From: Salinicola aestuarinus
GTDB taxonomy: Bacteria; Pseudomonadota; Gammaproteobacteria; Pseudomonadales; Halomonadaceae
DNA: 64,000 nt
Assembly: GCF_003206645.1 (NCBI RefSeq)
Contig: NZ_PZJP01000005.1
Coordinates: 1-64,000 of the forward strand
Direction of reading: 5' to 3'
Translations under genes and position numbers: made by a program
The notes under the pieces: model-generated
Seen by the model: the letters and a program-made list of their open reading frames with translations, nothing else
What the model was told of the DNA's origin: nothing
Databases searched by the model: none
Shown here: one piece after another, positions 55,311 through 63,992 of the stretch
Layout of the letters: each line of letters starts with the position of its first letter
Position numbering within the stretch: position 1 is the first letter of the stretch

Positions 55311-55345
55311 TCTCCCGTCTCCCGTCTCCCGTCTCCCGTCTCCTG
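55311..55345. repeat. Heptanucleotide tandem repeat
   Basis: Four perfect copies of TCTCCCG (55311-55338) and a fifth with one change (TCTCCTG). It is a simple-sequence repeat in non-coding DNA. Confidence 0.9.
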
Positions 55346-56155
55346 TCTGCATCGCCAAAGCCACGTTGCGCCTTCTCCAACGCCTGGTTCGTCGTGCCAT
55401 TACCGGTAGACCACTCTTGACTCGAGCGGGGGCCAGCGCGGCGATAAGTCCATCGTTGAACCATGAAAGTGTCCATCCGTTACAGAAGTGCTTTTTGCTG
55501 CTATGGGGCCAATGGCACGCGCTGCGTCTTGAAGTTTAGTTAAGATAATTGGCTATATTTTAACTTGCTAATAAACCATGCCAGATCAAACCGCGAGTCT
55601 TGACTTGCCGATAGGCTAGCCAGTGATGATCAGGATCGAACCGAAAGCTATCGCTGGGCCTATGACACGACGTTTAAAAACAGAAGAGTCAAACCCGGAT
55701 GGCCAACGCACATTGTTCAAAGGTCGCTTCTCAAGAGAAAAACCTACCGCATTGTTAACTGTGTTTCCAACTGTAAGCAGCCAAAAAAATCAATCGCTTG
55801 CGGATTATTAACGTCAGGTACGATAGGTTTTTGACTGAGCTTTCTCACGCTAGTTCTTTGTTCTTTATAGAAAATGGAGGGTCACGACGGGTGGCGTTCG
55901 ATGGCTCGGGTCGTTTTTTCGGAAGCGCCGATTTAAATGCTGATTTTATCAAAGGTTTGCCGTTGGCTATTACGATCAAGGCCTGGTTTGTTTTTTTTTA
56001 TGAAATGCTGAAGTTACGCAAGGCAACAAATTTTTTTTCCAGCAATGCGGAATGCGATTTATCTTTGCTTCGAAGTCGACGAATTCAGTCGCTGATGTTG
56101 GTCATGAGGTGTCATAGCTAGGTTTGATCGATCCTGCTGTCTTCGGTTTGGTTTG

Positions 56156-56201
56156 TAGTAATAATAAAAAACGATTTAGATCATAAAAACGATTATTACT
56201 A
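56156..56201 (+). promoter_or_regulatory. Inverted and direct repeats before the outer-membrane protein gene
   Basis: TAGTAATAAT (56156-56165) and ATTATTACTA (56192-56201) are perfect inverted repeats. Between and overlapping them, AAAAACGATT occurs twice (56167-56176 and 56185-56194), 18 bp apart. The right arm ends 11 bp before the ATG at 56212, so a bound protein or hairpin here would affect expression directly. Confidence 0.45.
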
Positions 56202-56211
56202 AGGGGCGGTC

Positions 56212-57015
56212 ATGAAGCATGGATCCTGCTCGACGTTGGTCGTAGTCACCTTATGTTTCACGGCGAATTCGCTTGCCCAGACGACGGACTCCGCCGATCT
56301 CGCCCAACAGCTCACCAACCCGGTTGCCAGTTTGATCAGCGTTCCCTTTCAGCTGAACTACGACGAGAACGTCGGTGCGGGCAGGGGGGATCGCTACCTG
56401 TTGAACGTCCAACCCGTCATTCCGTTCAGTATTGCCGAAGACTGGAACCTAGTCAGTCGTACCATTCTGCCAATCATCAGTCAGGACGGCGTCGTACCCG
56501 GCGATGGCAGCCAGTTCGGCATGGGGGACATCGTTCAGAGCCTCTTCTTTTCGCCCAAGGAGACAACGGCGTCCGGTCTCATCTGGGGCGCGGGGCCAGT
56601 ACTGCTTTTCCCTACCGCCAGCGAGGAGACGCTGGGTGGGGACAAGTGGGGCGCGGGGCCGACGGGGGTTGTGCTTAAACAATCTGGTCCCTGGACCACC
56701 GGCATGCTTGCCAATCATCTCTGGGATGTCGCTGGCGAGAGCGATCGTGCGCCTATCAACGCCACCTTCGTTCAACCCTTCATGGCCTACACCACGCCTG
56801 ACGCCTGGACTTACAGCCTGAATACCGAGTCCACCTACGATTGGGAAACCAATCAGTGGTCGGTACCCATCAACGCCTTTGCCACCAAGCTGACATCACT
56901 CGGCGCGCAGCCCATCAGCGTTGGCGGCGGGGTGCGCTACTGGGCCGAGCAGCCCGACGGCGGCCCGGATGGCTGGGGGGCCCGGCTCATCGCGACCCTG
57001 CTTTATCCCCAGTAG
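56212..57015 (+). CDS. Outer-membrane transporter-like protein (neuromedin-U-type annotation)
   Basis: A 267-residue protein with a signal peptide (cleavage after NSLAQ, about residue 23) and amphipathic beta-strands throughout, ending in an aromatic-containing strand (LIATLLYPQ). Segments such as LQQ-like DLAQQLTNPVASLISVPFQLNYDENVG, QPVIPFSI and GAGPVLLFPTASEE match a family of beta-barrel proteins that databases often call transporter or neuromedin U. The true function is unknown. AAGGGGCG precedes the ATG. It is followed by a FadL-like gene and may form part of the sulfatase cluster. Confidence 0.8.
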   Translation: MKHGSCSTLVVVTLCFTANSLAQTTDSADLAQQLTNPVASLISVPFQLNYDENVGAGRGDRYLLNVQPVIPFSIAEDWNLVSRTILPIISQDGVVPGDGSQFGMGDIVQSLFFSPKETTASGLIWGAGPVLLFPTASEETLGGDKWGAGPTGVVLKQSGPWTTGMLANHLWDVAGESDRAPINATFVQPFMAYTTPDAWTYSLNTESTYDWETNQWSVPINAFATKLTSLGAQPISVGGGVRYWAEQPDGGPDGWGARLIATLLYPQ

Positions 57016-57032
57016 GTCAGGTTGGCGATAGG

Positions 57033-57120
57033 TCGAGTTGCCAGATGGGGCGTGTTTCGAGATGGCGGGTGGTCGAGATGCCGCGTGATCGAGATCGCGG
57101 ATGGTCGAAATCGCGCGTGA
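57033..57120. repeat. 16-bp imperfect tandem repeats
   Basis: Four adjacent units from 57057: TCGAGATGGCGGGTGG, TCGAGATGCCGCGTGA, TCGAGATCGCGGATGG and TCGAAATCGCGCGTGA. A further unit at 57033-57048 (TCGAGTTGCCAGATGG) is displaced by 8 bp. Period and TCGA core resemble the repeats at 16111. Confidence 0.8.
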
Positions 57121-57158
57121 CGGGAGGCAGAGAGACCGCGTTAGGAGAGAAGGTGAGG

Positions 57159-58496
57159 ATGATGACAACCAACGGAGCGATCGCGGGACGTGCGGGCGTG
57201 CGGAAGCCAGCAACGCGCTGGCCGGTGCTGTCGGCTGGCGTCGTGTCGCTGGTGGCGGCGGCCGAATCTGAAAATGTCCGTGCCGGCGGTATTCTGCTCT
57301 ACGAGGCCGGACACGAGGACAGCGCGCTCGCCAATGCGGGTGCCGCCGCCCGTGCGATGGATCCCAGCGTGATGATGACCAATCCCGCTGGAATCGTCCG
57401 ACTCCCGGGCAATCAGCTCTATGTCGGCGGTCAGATGATCCTCGGGCGCATCGATTTCGACCCCGATGGCAATACCACGACGAGTGGCGGCGACGGCGGT
57501 AACGCCATGGTACCCACCCCTGGCCCGAGCCTTTTTATCAGCCACCGGCTGGACGACCGGGCGGCCATCGGCCTGGGGCTCTACGGCAATTTCGGGCTGG
57601 GGTTGGACTACGACAACGACTGGGTGGGGCGCTACGTGGTGCAGGAGACCTCGATCGTTGCCGCCTCGCTGCAGCCGACCTTCGCTTACCGATTGACGCC
57701 GCAGCTCTCGGTAGGTGTCGGCCCGCGACTGGTCTACGGCAATTTTCGCACCGAGTCCGCGGTGAACAATGACGTCGGCGGCGCCACCGACGTCGCCGAC
57801 GGGCAGATGGAGTACGAGGATCACGACGTCGCCTGGGGGTGGAGCCTTGGCGCGCTGTTTGAGCTGGACGACTTCACCCGCTTCGGCGTTGCCTACACCA
57901 GCAAGGTCGATCTCGATTTCGACGACCGTCCGGACTTTCGCCGGCTGGACAACCCACTGGTCGCTGGCGCAGTGCAGTCGGTCGCCGTCCAGCGCCTCGG
58001 GCTGGGGCTGCGCATCCCGGAGACCGTCACCGCCAGCGTCTTTCACCAGTTCAGCGACGAATGGGCCGTGATGGCAAGCCTCGGCTGGCAGAACTGGTCC
58101 GAGTTCGGCGATGTCGCGGTGGAGCTGGATACCGCCGGCGGGACGGCCACGCTTAAGGCCGATCGGCACTATCAGGATACCTGGCACGCCTCGCTGGGCG
58201 CCCAGCGCCAGATTCATCGCGACCTGCGCTGGAACCTGGGCATCGCCTACGACAGTTCGGCGGTCGAAGGCCGCAACCGCACGCTCGACAACCCCATGAA
58301 CGAGGCCTGGCGGCTGGCGACCGGGCTCAACTACCAGTGGGATCGCAGCTTCGATGTCAGCCTGAATTATACCTTCGTTTACCTGGGCGACATGGATGTC
58401 GACCAGACCAAGAATCTCTCCGGCCAGCGCGTGAGCGGTGAGTACGCCAGTGCGCATCTTCACGTGATCGGCGGCGGGGTGAGGTGGCAGTTCTGA
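57159..58496 (+). CDS. FadL/OmpP1-family outer-membrane protein
   Basis: A 445-residue outer-membrane protein of the FadL/TodX family, which takes up fatty acids and other hydrophobic compounds. After a signal region with VLSAGVVSLVAAAESENVRA, the plug-like N-terminal GILLYEAGHEDSALANAGAAARAMDPSVMMTNPAGIVRLPGNQLYVGG carries the family's N-P-A-G motif. Regular beta strands follow (GWSLGALFELDDFTRFGVAYTSKVD), ending in GGGVRWQF with a terminal aromatic residue. Adjacent ATGs at 57159 and 57162 are both possible after AAGGTGAGG. Open sequence upstream overlaps the previous gene and repeats and is not coding in this frame. Confidence 0.9.
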   Translation: MMTTNGAIAGRAGVRKPATRWPVLSAGVVSLVAAAESENVRAGGILLYEAGHEDSALANAGAAARAMDPSVMMTNPAGIVRLPGNQLYVGGQMILGRIDFDPDGNTTTSGGDGGNAMVPTPGPSLFISHRLDDRAAIGLGLYGNFGLGLDYDNDWVGRYVVQETSIVAASLQPTFAYRLTPQLSVGVGPRLVYGNFRTESAVNNDVGGATDVADGQMEYEDHDVAWGWSLGALFELDDFTRFGVAYTSKVDLDFDDRPDFRRLDNPLVAGAVQSVAVQRLGLGLRIPETVTASVFHQFSDEWAVMASLGWQNWSEFGDVAVELDTAGGTATLKADRHYQDTWHASLGAQRQIHRDLRWNLGIAYDSSAVEGRNRTLDNPMNEAWRLATGLNYQWDRSFDVSLNYTFVYLGDMDVDQTKNLSGQRVSGEYASAHLHVIGGGVRWQF

Positions 58497-58543
58497 AAGA
58501 CTCAGCCGCAGTGCTGAAAGACCCAGTGACACAGGAGTCAGTC

Positions 58544-58870
58544 ATGAAAAAACAGCGAATGGTGATTCTCGCGGCCAGCCTTGCCGTATTGGGCATGACG
58601 GGCGGGGCTTATGCCCAGAGCGAGGCGATGAAAGAGTCCTACGAGGCCAATGAAGACCCTTTGAACATGGAAGGCGGCGATGGCGCCGAGGGTGAGCAGG
58701 AGCCTCGCTCCGGTGTCGGCGGGGGCGAGAGTGCCGCGTCGCAGGAGTCGATGGAAGCGATCGAGGCTCAGACCCGCGGTGAGACCGAGATCGAGCAGGA
58801 CGAGTCCATGCGTGAGCTGGACGCTGAAGGAGAGAGCGATGCCGCGGCGGAGGCGCAGATGAAGGAGTAG
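58544..58870 (+). CDS. Small acidic secreted protein
   Basis: A 108-residue protein with a clear signal peptide (MKKQRMVILAASLAVLGMTG, cleavage after AYA-Q near residue 25). The mature part is very acidic, low complexity and probably disordered, with many Glu, Gly, Ala and Ser residues and no Cys. No family is recognised. ACAGGAGTCA precedes the ATG. It sits 47 bp after the FadL-like gene and 198 bp before the sulfatase gene. A role as a periplasmic chaperone-like or cation-binding protein is only a guess. Confidence 0.7.
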   Translation: MKKQRMVILAASLAVLGMTGGAYAQSEAMKESYEANEDPLNMEGGDGAEGEQEPRSGVGGGESAASQESMEAIEAQTRGETEIEQDESMRELDAEGESDAAAEAQMKE

Positions 58871-59068
58871 ATGGCATCGAGCGCCAGGTATTGGCGGATC
58901 GGTCGACGCTGTGGGCGGCCGCCGGGCAGCGAGTGGCCCGGGGCCCGGAGACACGGCCGTAAACCGGGGCTCGCCCGAGCCCGGGCGACGTCATCTTCAG
59001 CGCTAGGTAGCAGTTCGGGATTAGCTAGTCGTTGTCTTCACAAACTGACGATTTGCAGGAGATTGTCG

Positions 59069-60730
59069 ATGGAACTCACGCAACAGAAACCGCCCCCGAA
59101 ACGCTGGAACGGGGTTCTCTCCGCGGCGTTGGCCGTTGCCATGGCGATGCCGGGCGCTGCCCTCGCGCAGGAGAGCCAGAATCAAAACCAGACCCAAAAC
59201 CAGAGCCAGAGTCAGTCCGGCAATGGCAGCGGTAATAGCAACCCGACCAAGCCCAATATTCTCGTGCTGTGGGGGGATGACATCGGCCAGTCCAATATCT
59301 CCGCCTATACCCGGGGGCTGATGGGCTACCACACACCCAACATCGACCGCGTCGCCAACGAAGGCATGATGTTCACCGACTATTACGCCGAACAGTCGTG
59401 TACCGCGGGGCGATCGTCGTTCATCACCGGACAGAGCGTCTTCCGTACCGGGCTCTCAAAGGTCGGCATGCCGGGCGCTCAAGAAGGGATGAGCACCGAG
59501 GACCCGACCATCGCCGGGCTTCTCAAGGCCGAAGGCTATGCCACCGGCCAGTTCGGCAAGAACCATCTCGGCGACCGCGACGAGATGCTCCCCACCAACA
59601 ACGGTTTCGATGAGTTCTTCGGCAACCTGTACCACCTCAATGCGGAGGAGGAGCCGGAGCTACCCGACTATCCCAATGACATGGAGCTGGCGGACGGCCG
59701 GACCTTCCAGGAAGCCTATGGCCCCCGCGGCGTGGTCCGCTCCACGGCGGACGGGGAGATCGAGGATACCGGCCCGCTGACGCGCAAGCGGATGGAGACC
59801 GTGGACGACGAGACCTCGGCGGCAGCCCTCGACTTCATCGAGCGCAAGACGCAGACCAACGAGCCCTGGTTCGTGTGGTGGAACGCCACCCGCATGCACT
59901 TCAGAACCCACGTGAAGGACTCGCTGCGCGGTATCTCGGGGCAGAACGAGTACGCCGACGGCATGGTCGAGCACGACCGCCACGTCGGTCTCTTCCTCGA
60001 CAAGCTCGACGAGCTGGGCATTGCCGACAACACCATCGTCTTCTATTCCACCGACAACGGGCCGCACATGAACTCCTGGCCCGACGCCGGCATGACCCCC
60101 TTCCGCGGTGAGAAGAACACCAATTGGGAGGGCGGCTGGCGCGTGCCGGCCATGGTGCGCTGGCCGGGGCATATCGAAGAGGACACCATCTCCAACGAGA
60201 TCATGCACCACATGGACTGGTTGCCGACCTTCCTGGCCATCGCCGGCAATGCCGACATCAAGCAGGAGCTGCTCGACGGCGGCGTCGAAGCGATCGGGCG
60301 GGAGTACAACGTCCATCTCGACGGCTACAACTTCCTGCCCTACCTGACCGGTGAGGCCGACGAGACGCCGCGCCATGAAATCTTCTACTTCTCGGACGAC
60401 GGCGATCTGATGGCGCTGCGCTACGACGACTGGAAGCTGGTATTCATGGAGCAACGCGCCGAGGGAACGCTGTTGACCTGGGCCAACCCGTTCACGCCGC
60501 TGCGCGTGCCGCTGATCTTCAACCTGCGTCGTGACCCCTACGAACGTGCCCAGATCACCTCCAACACCTACTACGACTGGCTGCTGGATCACGCCTTCAT
60601 GCTGGTGCCGGCACAGGCCTACGTTGCGAGGTTCCTGGAAACCTTCAAGGAGTTCCCGCCGCGTCAGGAAGCCGCGAGCTTCAGTCTGGACAAGGTCATG
60701 GAGACTCTGCAGGAGCCCATCTCCCAGTAA
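59069..60730 (+). CDS. Arylsulfatase, formylglycine type
   Basis: A 553-residue sulfatase with a signal peptide (about 1-34) and a Gln/Asn/Ser-rich linker (about 36-58). The alkaline-phosphatase-like sulfatase domain starts PNILVLWGDDIG (D70, D71 metal ligands). The modification motif is C111-T-A-G-R115, where the cysteine must become formylglycine. Further ligands lie in FYSTDNGPHMNSW and GEKNTNWEGGWRVPAMVRWPG. The enzyme would release sulfate from organic sulfate esters in the periplasm. CAGGAG precedes the ATG at 59069. No formylglycine-generating enzyme or anSME gene is in the window. Confidence 0.93.
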   Translation: MELTQQKPPPKRWNGVLSAALAVAMAMPGAALAQESQNQNQTQNQSQSQSGNGSGNSNPTKPNILVLWGDDIGQSNISAYTRGLMGYHTPNIDRVANEGMMFTDYYAEQSCTAGRSSFITGQSVFRTGLSKVGMPGAQEGMSTEDPTIAGLLKAEGYATGQFGKNHLGDRDEMLPTNNGFDEFFGNLYHLNAEEEPELPDYPNDMELADGRTFQEAYGPRGVVRSTADGEIEDTGPLTRKRMETVDDETSAAALDFIERKTQTNEPWFVWWNATRMHFRTHVKDSLRGISGQNEYADGMVEHDRHVGLFLDKLDELGIADNTIVFYSTDNGPHMNSWPDAGMTPFRGEKNTNWEGGWRVPAMVRWPGHIEEDTISNEIMHHMDWLPTFLAIAGNADIKQELLDGGVEAIGREYNVHLDGYNFLPYLTGEADETPRHEIFYFSDDGDLMALRYDDWKLVFMEQRAEGTLLTWANPFTPLRVPLIFNLRRDPYERAQITSNTYYDWLLDHAFMLVPAQAYVARFLETFKEFPPRQEAASFSLDKVMETLQEPISQ

Positions 60731-60754
60731 CTGAGCGTCGCAGAAGCAGTCCCC

Positions 60755-60794
60755 GGGCGAGTGCGGTCTCCGCACTCGCCCACTCTTCGGTTTT
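60755..60794 (+). terminator. Terminator after the arylsulfatase gene
   Basis: GGGCGAGTGCGG (60755-60766) pairs with CCGCACTCGCCC (60770-60781) around a 3-nt loop. TTTT follows after a gap. Confidence 0.75.
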
Positions 60795-60824
60795 CTTGCT
60801 AGCCGGTTGCCTTGCTAGCCGGTT
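60795..60824. repeat. 14-bp direct repeat with 16-bp period
   Basis: CTTGCTAGCCGGTT occurs at 60795-60808 and again at 60811-60824, immediately after the sulfatase terminator. Confidence 0.8.
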
Positions 60825-60894
60825 TCTTCTTATCGCTCGGCGCGTGTGAGCAGGAAGGCGAGCCGCGCGGTGCCTGACAGGAGTGACGACCTTG

Positions 60895-61929
60895 ATGACT
60901 CACCGTCTTTGCAACAGCGCCATCCCCTGGCTGGCACTCTTTTTTTCCACTGGCGTGATAGCCGATCCGCTGCCGTCCTGGCAGGCGGGTGAACCCAAAA
61001 GCGCCATCATCGAATTCGTCGACCGAACCACCAATGCCGACGGCGAAGACTTCGTCCCGAGGGAGCAGCGGATCGCCGTCTTCGACAACGACGGCACGCT
61101 GTGGTCCGAACAGCCGTACTACTTCCAGCTTGCCTACGCGCTCGATCGCGCCGAATCGGCGCCTGAGGGCACCCTGAGCGATACGCTGCAGACCGCCGTC
61201 GACGACCGCGATCTGGCGGCCATTCTCGAGGGCGGCACCCAGTCGCTGCTCGACATCGTCAACGTCAGCCACGCCGGTCCAACGGTGGAGGCGTTCCAGG
61301 ATGACGTGGGCCGCTGGCTGGCCGAGGCGCGCCATCCCGAAACGGGGCTCGCCTACACCGAGATGGTCTTCCAGCCCATGCTGGAGCTGCTCGTCTATCT
61401 CCGCGATGCCGGCTATGCCACCTATATCGTCTCCGGTGGCGGTGTCGACTTCATGCGTGTCTTCACGCAGGACGCCTACGGCATTCCCCCGCAGAACGTG
61501 ATGGGCACCACCGGCAATCTGGCGGTATCGCGGGACGATGGGGCCATGACGCTGGTCAAGCAGGGTGATATCGCCTGGCTCGACGACGGCGACGGCAAGC
61601 CGATCACCATTCAGCGCACCCTGGGGCAGCGCCCCATCATTGCCGTCGGCAACTCCGATGGTGACGTCCCCATGCTCACCTGGGCCACCGAGGGTGACGG
61701 CCCGCGGCTGGGCGTGCTGATCCATCACACCGATGACGCCCGCGAAGTCGCCTACGACCGCCAGAGCGCCATTGGCAAGCTCGACACGGGCCTCGACGAG
61801 GCGCCGGCGCGGCAGTGGGTCGTGGTCGACATGGCCGATGACTGGCGCACGGTTTTCGATGCCTCGCTGACCGCACAATCCGGGAGCGAGGATGCGTCCC
61901 CGGCGTCCTCGCAGGAGGCGACTGAATGA
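60895..61929 (+). CDS. Secreted HAD-family phosphatase
   Basis: A 344-residue HAD hydrolase with an N-terminal signal peptide (cleavage near VIADP, residue about 23), so periplasmic. It has motif I FDNDGTLW (nucleophile D64, acid D66), motif II VSGGGVDF and motif III/IV GNSDGDVPML. This is the phosphoserine-phosphatase-like subgroup; the substrate is unknown. The ATG at 60895 is 11 nt after AGGAG, while TTG at 60892 or GTG at 60883 are alternatives. The stop overlaps the start of the MoxR gene by 4 bp, so it is coupled to the MoxR-DUF58 operon. Confidence 0.88.
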   Translation: MTHRLCNSAIPWLALFFSTGVIADPLPSWQAGEPKSAIIEFVDRTTNADGEDFVPREQRIAVFDNDGTLWSEQPYYFQLAYALDRAESAPEGTLSDTLQTAVDDRDLAAILEGGTQSLLDIVNVSHAGPTVEAFQDDVGRWLAEARHPETGLAYTEMVFQPMLELLVYLRDAGYATYIVSGGGVDFMRVFTQDAYGIPPQNVMGTTGNLAVSRDDGAMTLVKQGDIAWLDDGDGKPITIQRTLGQRPIIAVGNSDGDVPMLTWATEGDGPRLGVLIHHTDDAREVAYDRQSAIGKLDTGLDEAPARQWVVVDMADDWRTVFDASLTAQSGSEDASPASSQEATE

Positions 61930-62906
61930 GTTGTCGGGCCGATATCGAAGCACTGGAGGCGGCGGTCGGCCGGTCGATCATCGGCCAGCAGGCAGTGATC
62001 CGGCGCCTGATCATCGGCCTGCTGGCCAACGGCAACCTGCTGATCGAGGGGCTGCCGGGGCTCGCCAAGACACGCGCGATCAAGGCGCTGTCGCGGCATC
62101 TGGAGGCCGACTTCAACCGCATTCAGTTCACTCCCGACCTGCTGCCGTCGGACGTCACCGGCAGCGACGTCTATCACCAGAGTGGGGACGGGTCGACATT
62201 CACCTTCAGCCCCGGGCCGCTGTTCGCGAATCTGGTACTCGCCGACGAGATCAACCGTGCGCCTGCCAAGGTGCAGTCGGCGCTACTCGAAGCCATGGAG
62301 GAGCGTCAGGTGACGGTCACCGGCAAGACCCACCCGCTGCCGGACCTTTTCATGGTGCTGGCGACCCAGAATCCCATCGAGCAGGAGGGCACCTACCCGC
62401 TGCCGGAGGCCCAGCTCGACCGCTTTCTGATGAAGGTGCTGATCGACTATCCCGCCGTCGAGGAGGAGGTCGAGGTGATCCGTCTGGTGCGTGACGAAGA
62501 GCGGGCAACGCTGGGCCAGGCGGGGGCCCACGCGCCTCCGGTAGTGATTGCCCAGGCGGCGGTCTTCGAGGCTCGCCGTGAGATCGCCGCGCTGCACGTC
62601 GCCGAACCGCTGGAGCGTTACATGGCCGATCTGGTCGATGCCACCCGACATCCGGCAGCGCTCTCGAAGGCGCTCGACCACTGGATCGAACTGGGCGCCA
62701 GCCCGCGGGCCAGTCTGGCTCTGGATCGCTGCGGCCGCGCCCACGCCTGGCTCGAGGGGCGTGACTATCTTGACCCCCAGGACGTGCAGGCGGTGGCGCC
62801 GGACGTGCTGCGCCACCGGTTGGGGCTCAGTTTCGAGGCACAGGGCGAGGGGCTGACGCCCGACGCGATCATCGCCGAGCTGCTGGCGCGGGTGGCGCTG
62901 GCCTAG
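61926..62906 (+). CDS. MoxR-family AAA+ ATPase
   Basis: A 326-residue AAA+ ATPase of the MoxR type, a chaperone family that often works with VWA-domain proteins to mature enzymes or remodel complexes. Walker A is GLPGLAKT at 42-49, Walker B with the helix-2 insert is LVLADEINRAP (D108, E109), sensor 1 is in MVLATQNPIEQEGTYPLPEAQLDRF, and a lid domain follows. The ATG overlaps the phosphatase stop (ATGA). DUF58 follows 72 bp later. This is the standard MoxR-DUF58 order. Confidence 0.95.
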   Translation: MSCRADIEALEAAVGRSIIGQQAVIRRLIIGLLANGNLLIEGLPGLAKTRAIKALSRHLEADFNRIQFTPDLLPSDVTGSDVYHQSGDGSTFTFSPGPLFANLVLADEINRAPAKVQSALLEAMEERQVTVTGKTHPLPDLFMVLATQNPIEQEGTYPLPEAQLDRFLMKVLIDYPAVEEEVEVIRLVRDEERATLGQAGAHAPPVVIAQAAVFEARREIAALHVAEPLERYMADLVDATRHPAALSKALDHWIELGASPRASLALDRCGRAHAWLEGRDYLDPQDVQAVAPDVLRHRLGLSFEAQGEGLTPDAIIAELLARVALA

Positions 62907-62978
62907 CCGGGTTGGCTGTCGTTATCCCCGGCAGTCGTTGATCCCGGCCGCCGTGGGTTCGAAAGCGAGGAGGAAAGC

Positions 62979-63992
62979 ATGTCGCGCTTGACCGCCAGAG
63001 AGCCAAACGCCCGCGCGGGCCGAGCCTCTCCCGATCCTCGGGTGCATACCGATCTGGCCCACCTGCGCGGGCTGGAGCGTCTTGGGCAAACGCTGAGCCT
63101 GCTGCCTCGGCAGCCGGCACGCAGCGTACTCAGCGGCCGCCACGGCTCACGCCTTCGCGGGCGCGGGCTCGACTTTCTCGAACTGCGCGGCTATCTGCCG
63201 TCGGACGACGTGCGCAACATCGACTGGCGGGTCACCGCACGCACCGGCGAGCCGCACGTTCGTGTCTTCACCGAGGAGCGCGATCGCCCGGCACTGATCG
63301 TCGTCGACCAGCGGATGTCGATGTTCTTCGGCAGTCGCCATGCGATGAAGTCGGTGACGGCCGCCGAGGCCGCTGCGCTGCTCGCTTTCGCCGTACTCGC
63401 CCAGCACGACCGCGTCGGCGGCATCGTGGTGGGCGATACCGGCCTCGTCGAGTGTCGCCCGGTCAGTTCGCGGGCTGGCGTAATGCGCTTTCTGCAGGCG
63501 CTGGCCGAGGCCAATCTGGCGCTGGATGCCGACGCTGACCCCCGTGATCCCACCTCGTTGGATGCGGTGTTCGAATCGGTCGCGAGGCTCGCGCGTCGCG
63601 ATCATCTCATCGTGGTGCTGAGCGACTTTGATGTCATCGGTCCGCGCACCGAGCGCCTGTTGAGTGGGCTATGTCGCCACAACGATGTCGTGCTGGCACC
63701 GGTCACCGACGTGCTGGCCGAGACGCTACCGCGGGATCTGCGTCAGACGGTCTCCGACGGCCAGCTGCAGGCGCTGCTGGACGCCCGTAGCGGTCACGTT
63801 CGCGAGGCGCTCGAGCGGGTGTCGGCGGCGCGCCGCGAGACCCTGAGCGAGTGGCAGCGCCGCTACGGGCTCTCCATCGCCCCGCTTTCCGCCGGGGAGG
63901 ATTGCGCGGTGCAGCTGCGTCGGCTGCTCGGGGGAGATCGGCGACGGGATAGCGAGAGCCCCGGTGTCAGGGTTGGAGGCACCGCCGTATGA
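62979..63992 (+). CDS. DUF58-domain protein
   Basis: A 337-residue DUF58 protein with a degenerate von Willebrand A-like fold. The signature is SGRHGSRLRGRGLDFLELRGYLPSDDVRNIDWRVTARTGEPHVRVFTEERDRPALIVVDQ. There is no membrane helix, so it is cytosolic or peripheral. DUF58 proteins pair with MoxR ATPases and downstream VWA and BatD-like proteins. AGGAGGAAAGC gives a strong ribosome-binding site before the ATG at 62979. The last codons overlap the next gene's ATG by 4 bp. Confidence 0.94.
   Translation: MSRLTAREPNARAGRASPDPRVHTDLAHLRGLERLGQTLSLLPRQPARSVLSGRHGSRLRGRGLDFLELRGYLPSDDVRNIDWRVTARTGEPHVRVFTEERDRPALIVVDQRMSMFFGSRHAMKSVTAAEAAALLAFAVLAQHDRVGGIVVGDTGLVECRPVSSRAGVMRFLQALAEANLALDADADPRDPTSLDAVFESVARLARRDHLIVVLSDFDVIGPRTERLLSGLCRHNDVVLAPVTDVLAETLPRDLRQTVSDGQLQALLDARSGHVREALERVSAARRETLSEWQRRYGLSIAPLSAGEDCAVQLRRLLGGDRRRDSESPGVRVGGTAV

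Larger units (their letters stand above)
55237..56211. other. Long A+T-rich spacer without a clear gene
   Basis: Nearly 1 kb with no supported gene. It holds the heptamer repeat at 55311 and several poly-T or poly-A runs (for example 55990-55998 and 56032-56038). A frame at 55798-56121 begins at TTG without a ribosome-binding site; its segment INRLRIINVRYDRFLTELSH faintly recalls the NRLK...RYDK end of IS5-family transposases, so part of this region may be a decayed insertion sequence. Base composition is far below the G+C of the flanking genes. Confidence 0.5.

Noticed and set aside
55798..56121. 107-codon gene in the A+T-rich spacer
   Set aside because: TTG start without a ribosome-binding site, poly-T runs inside, and only a faint IS5-like segment. 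Kept as a possible relic only.
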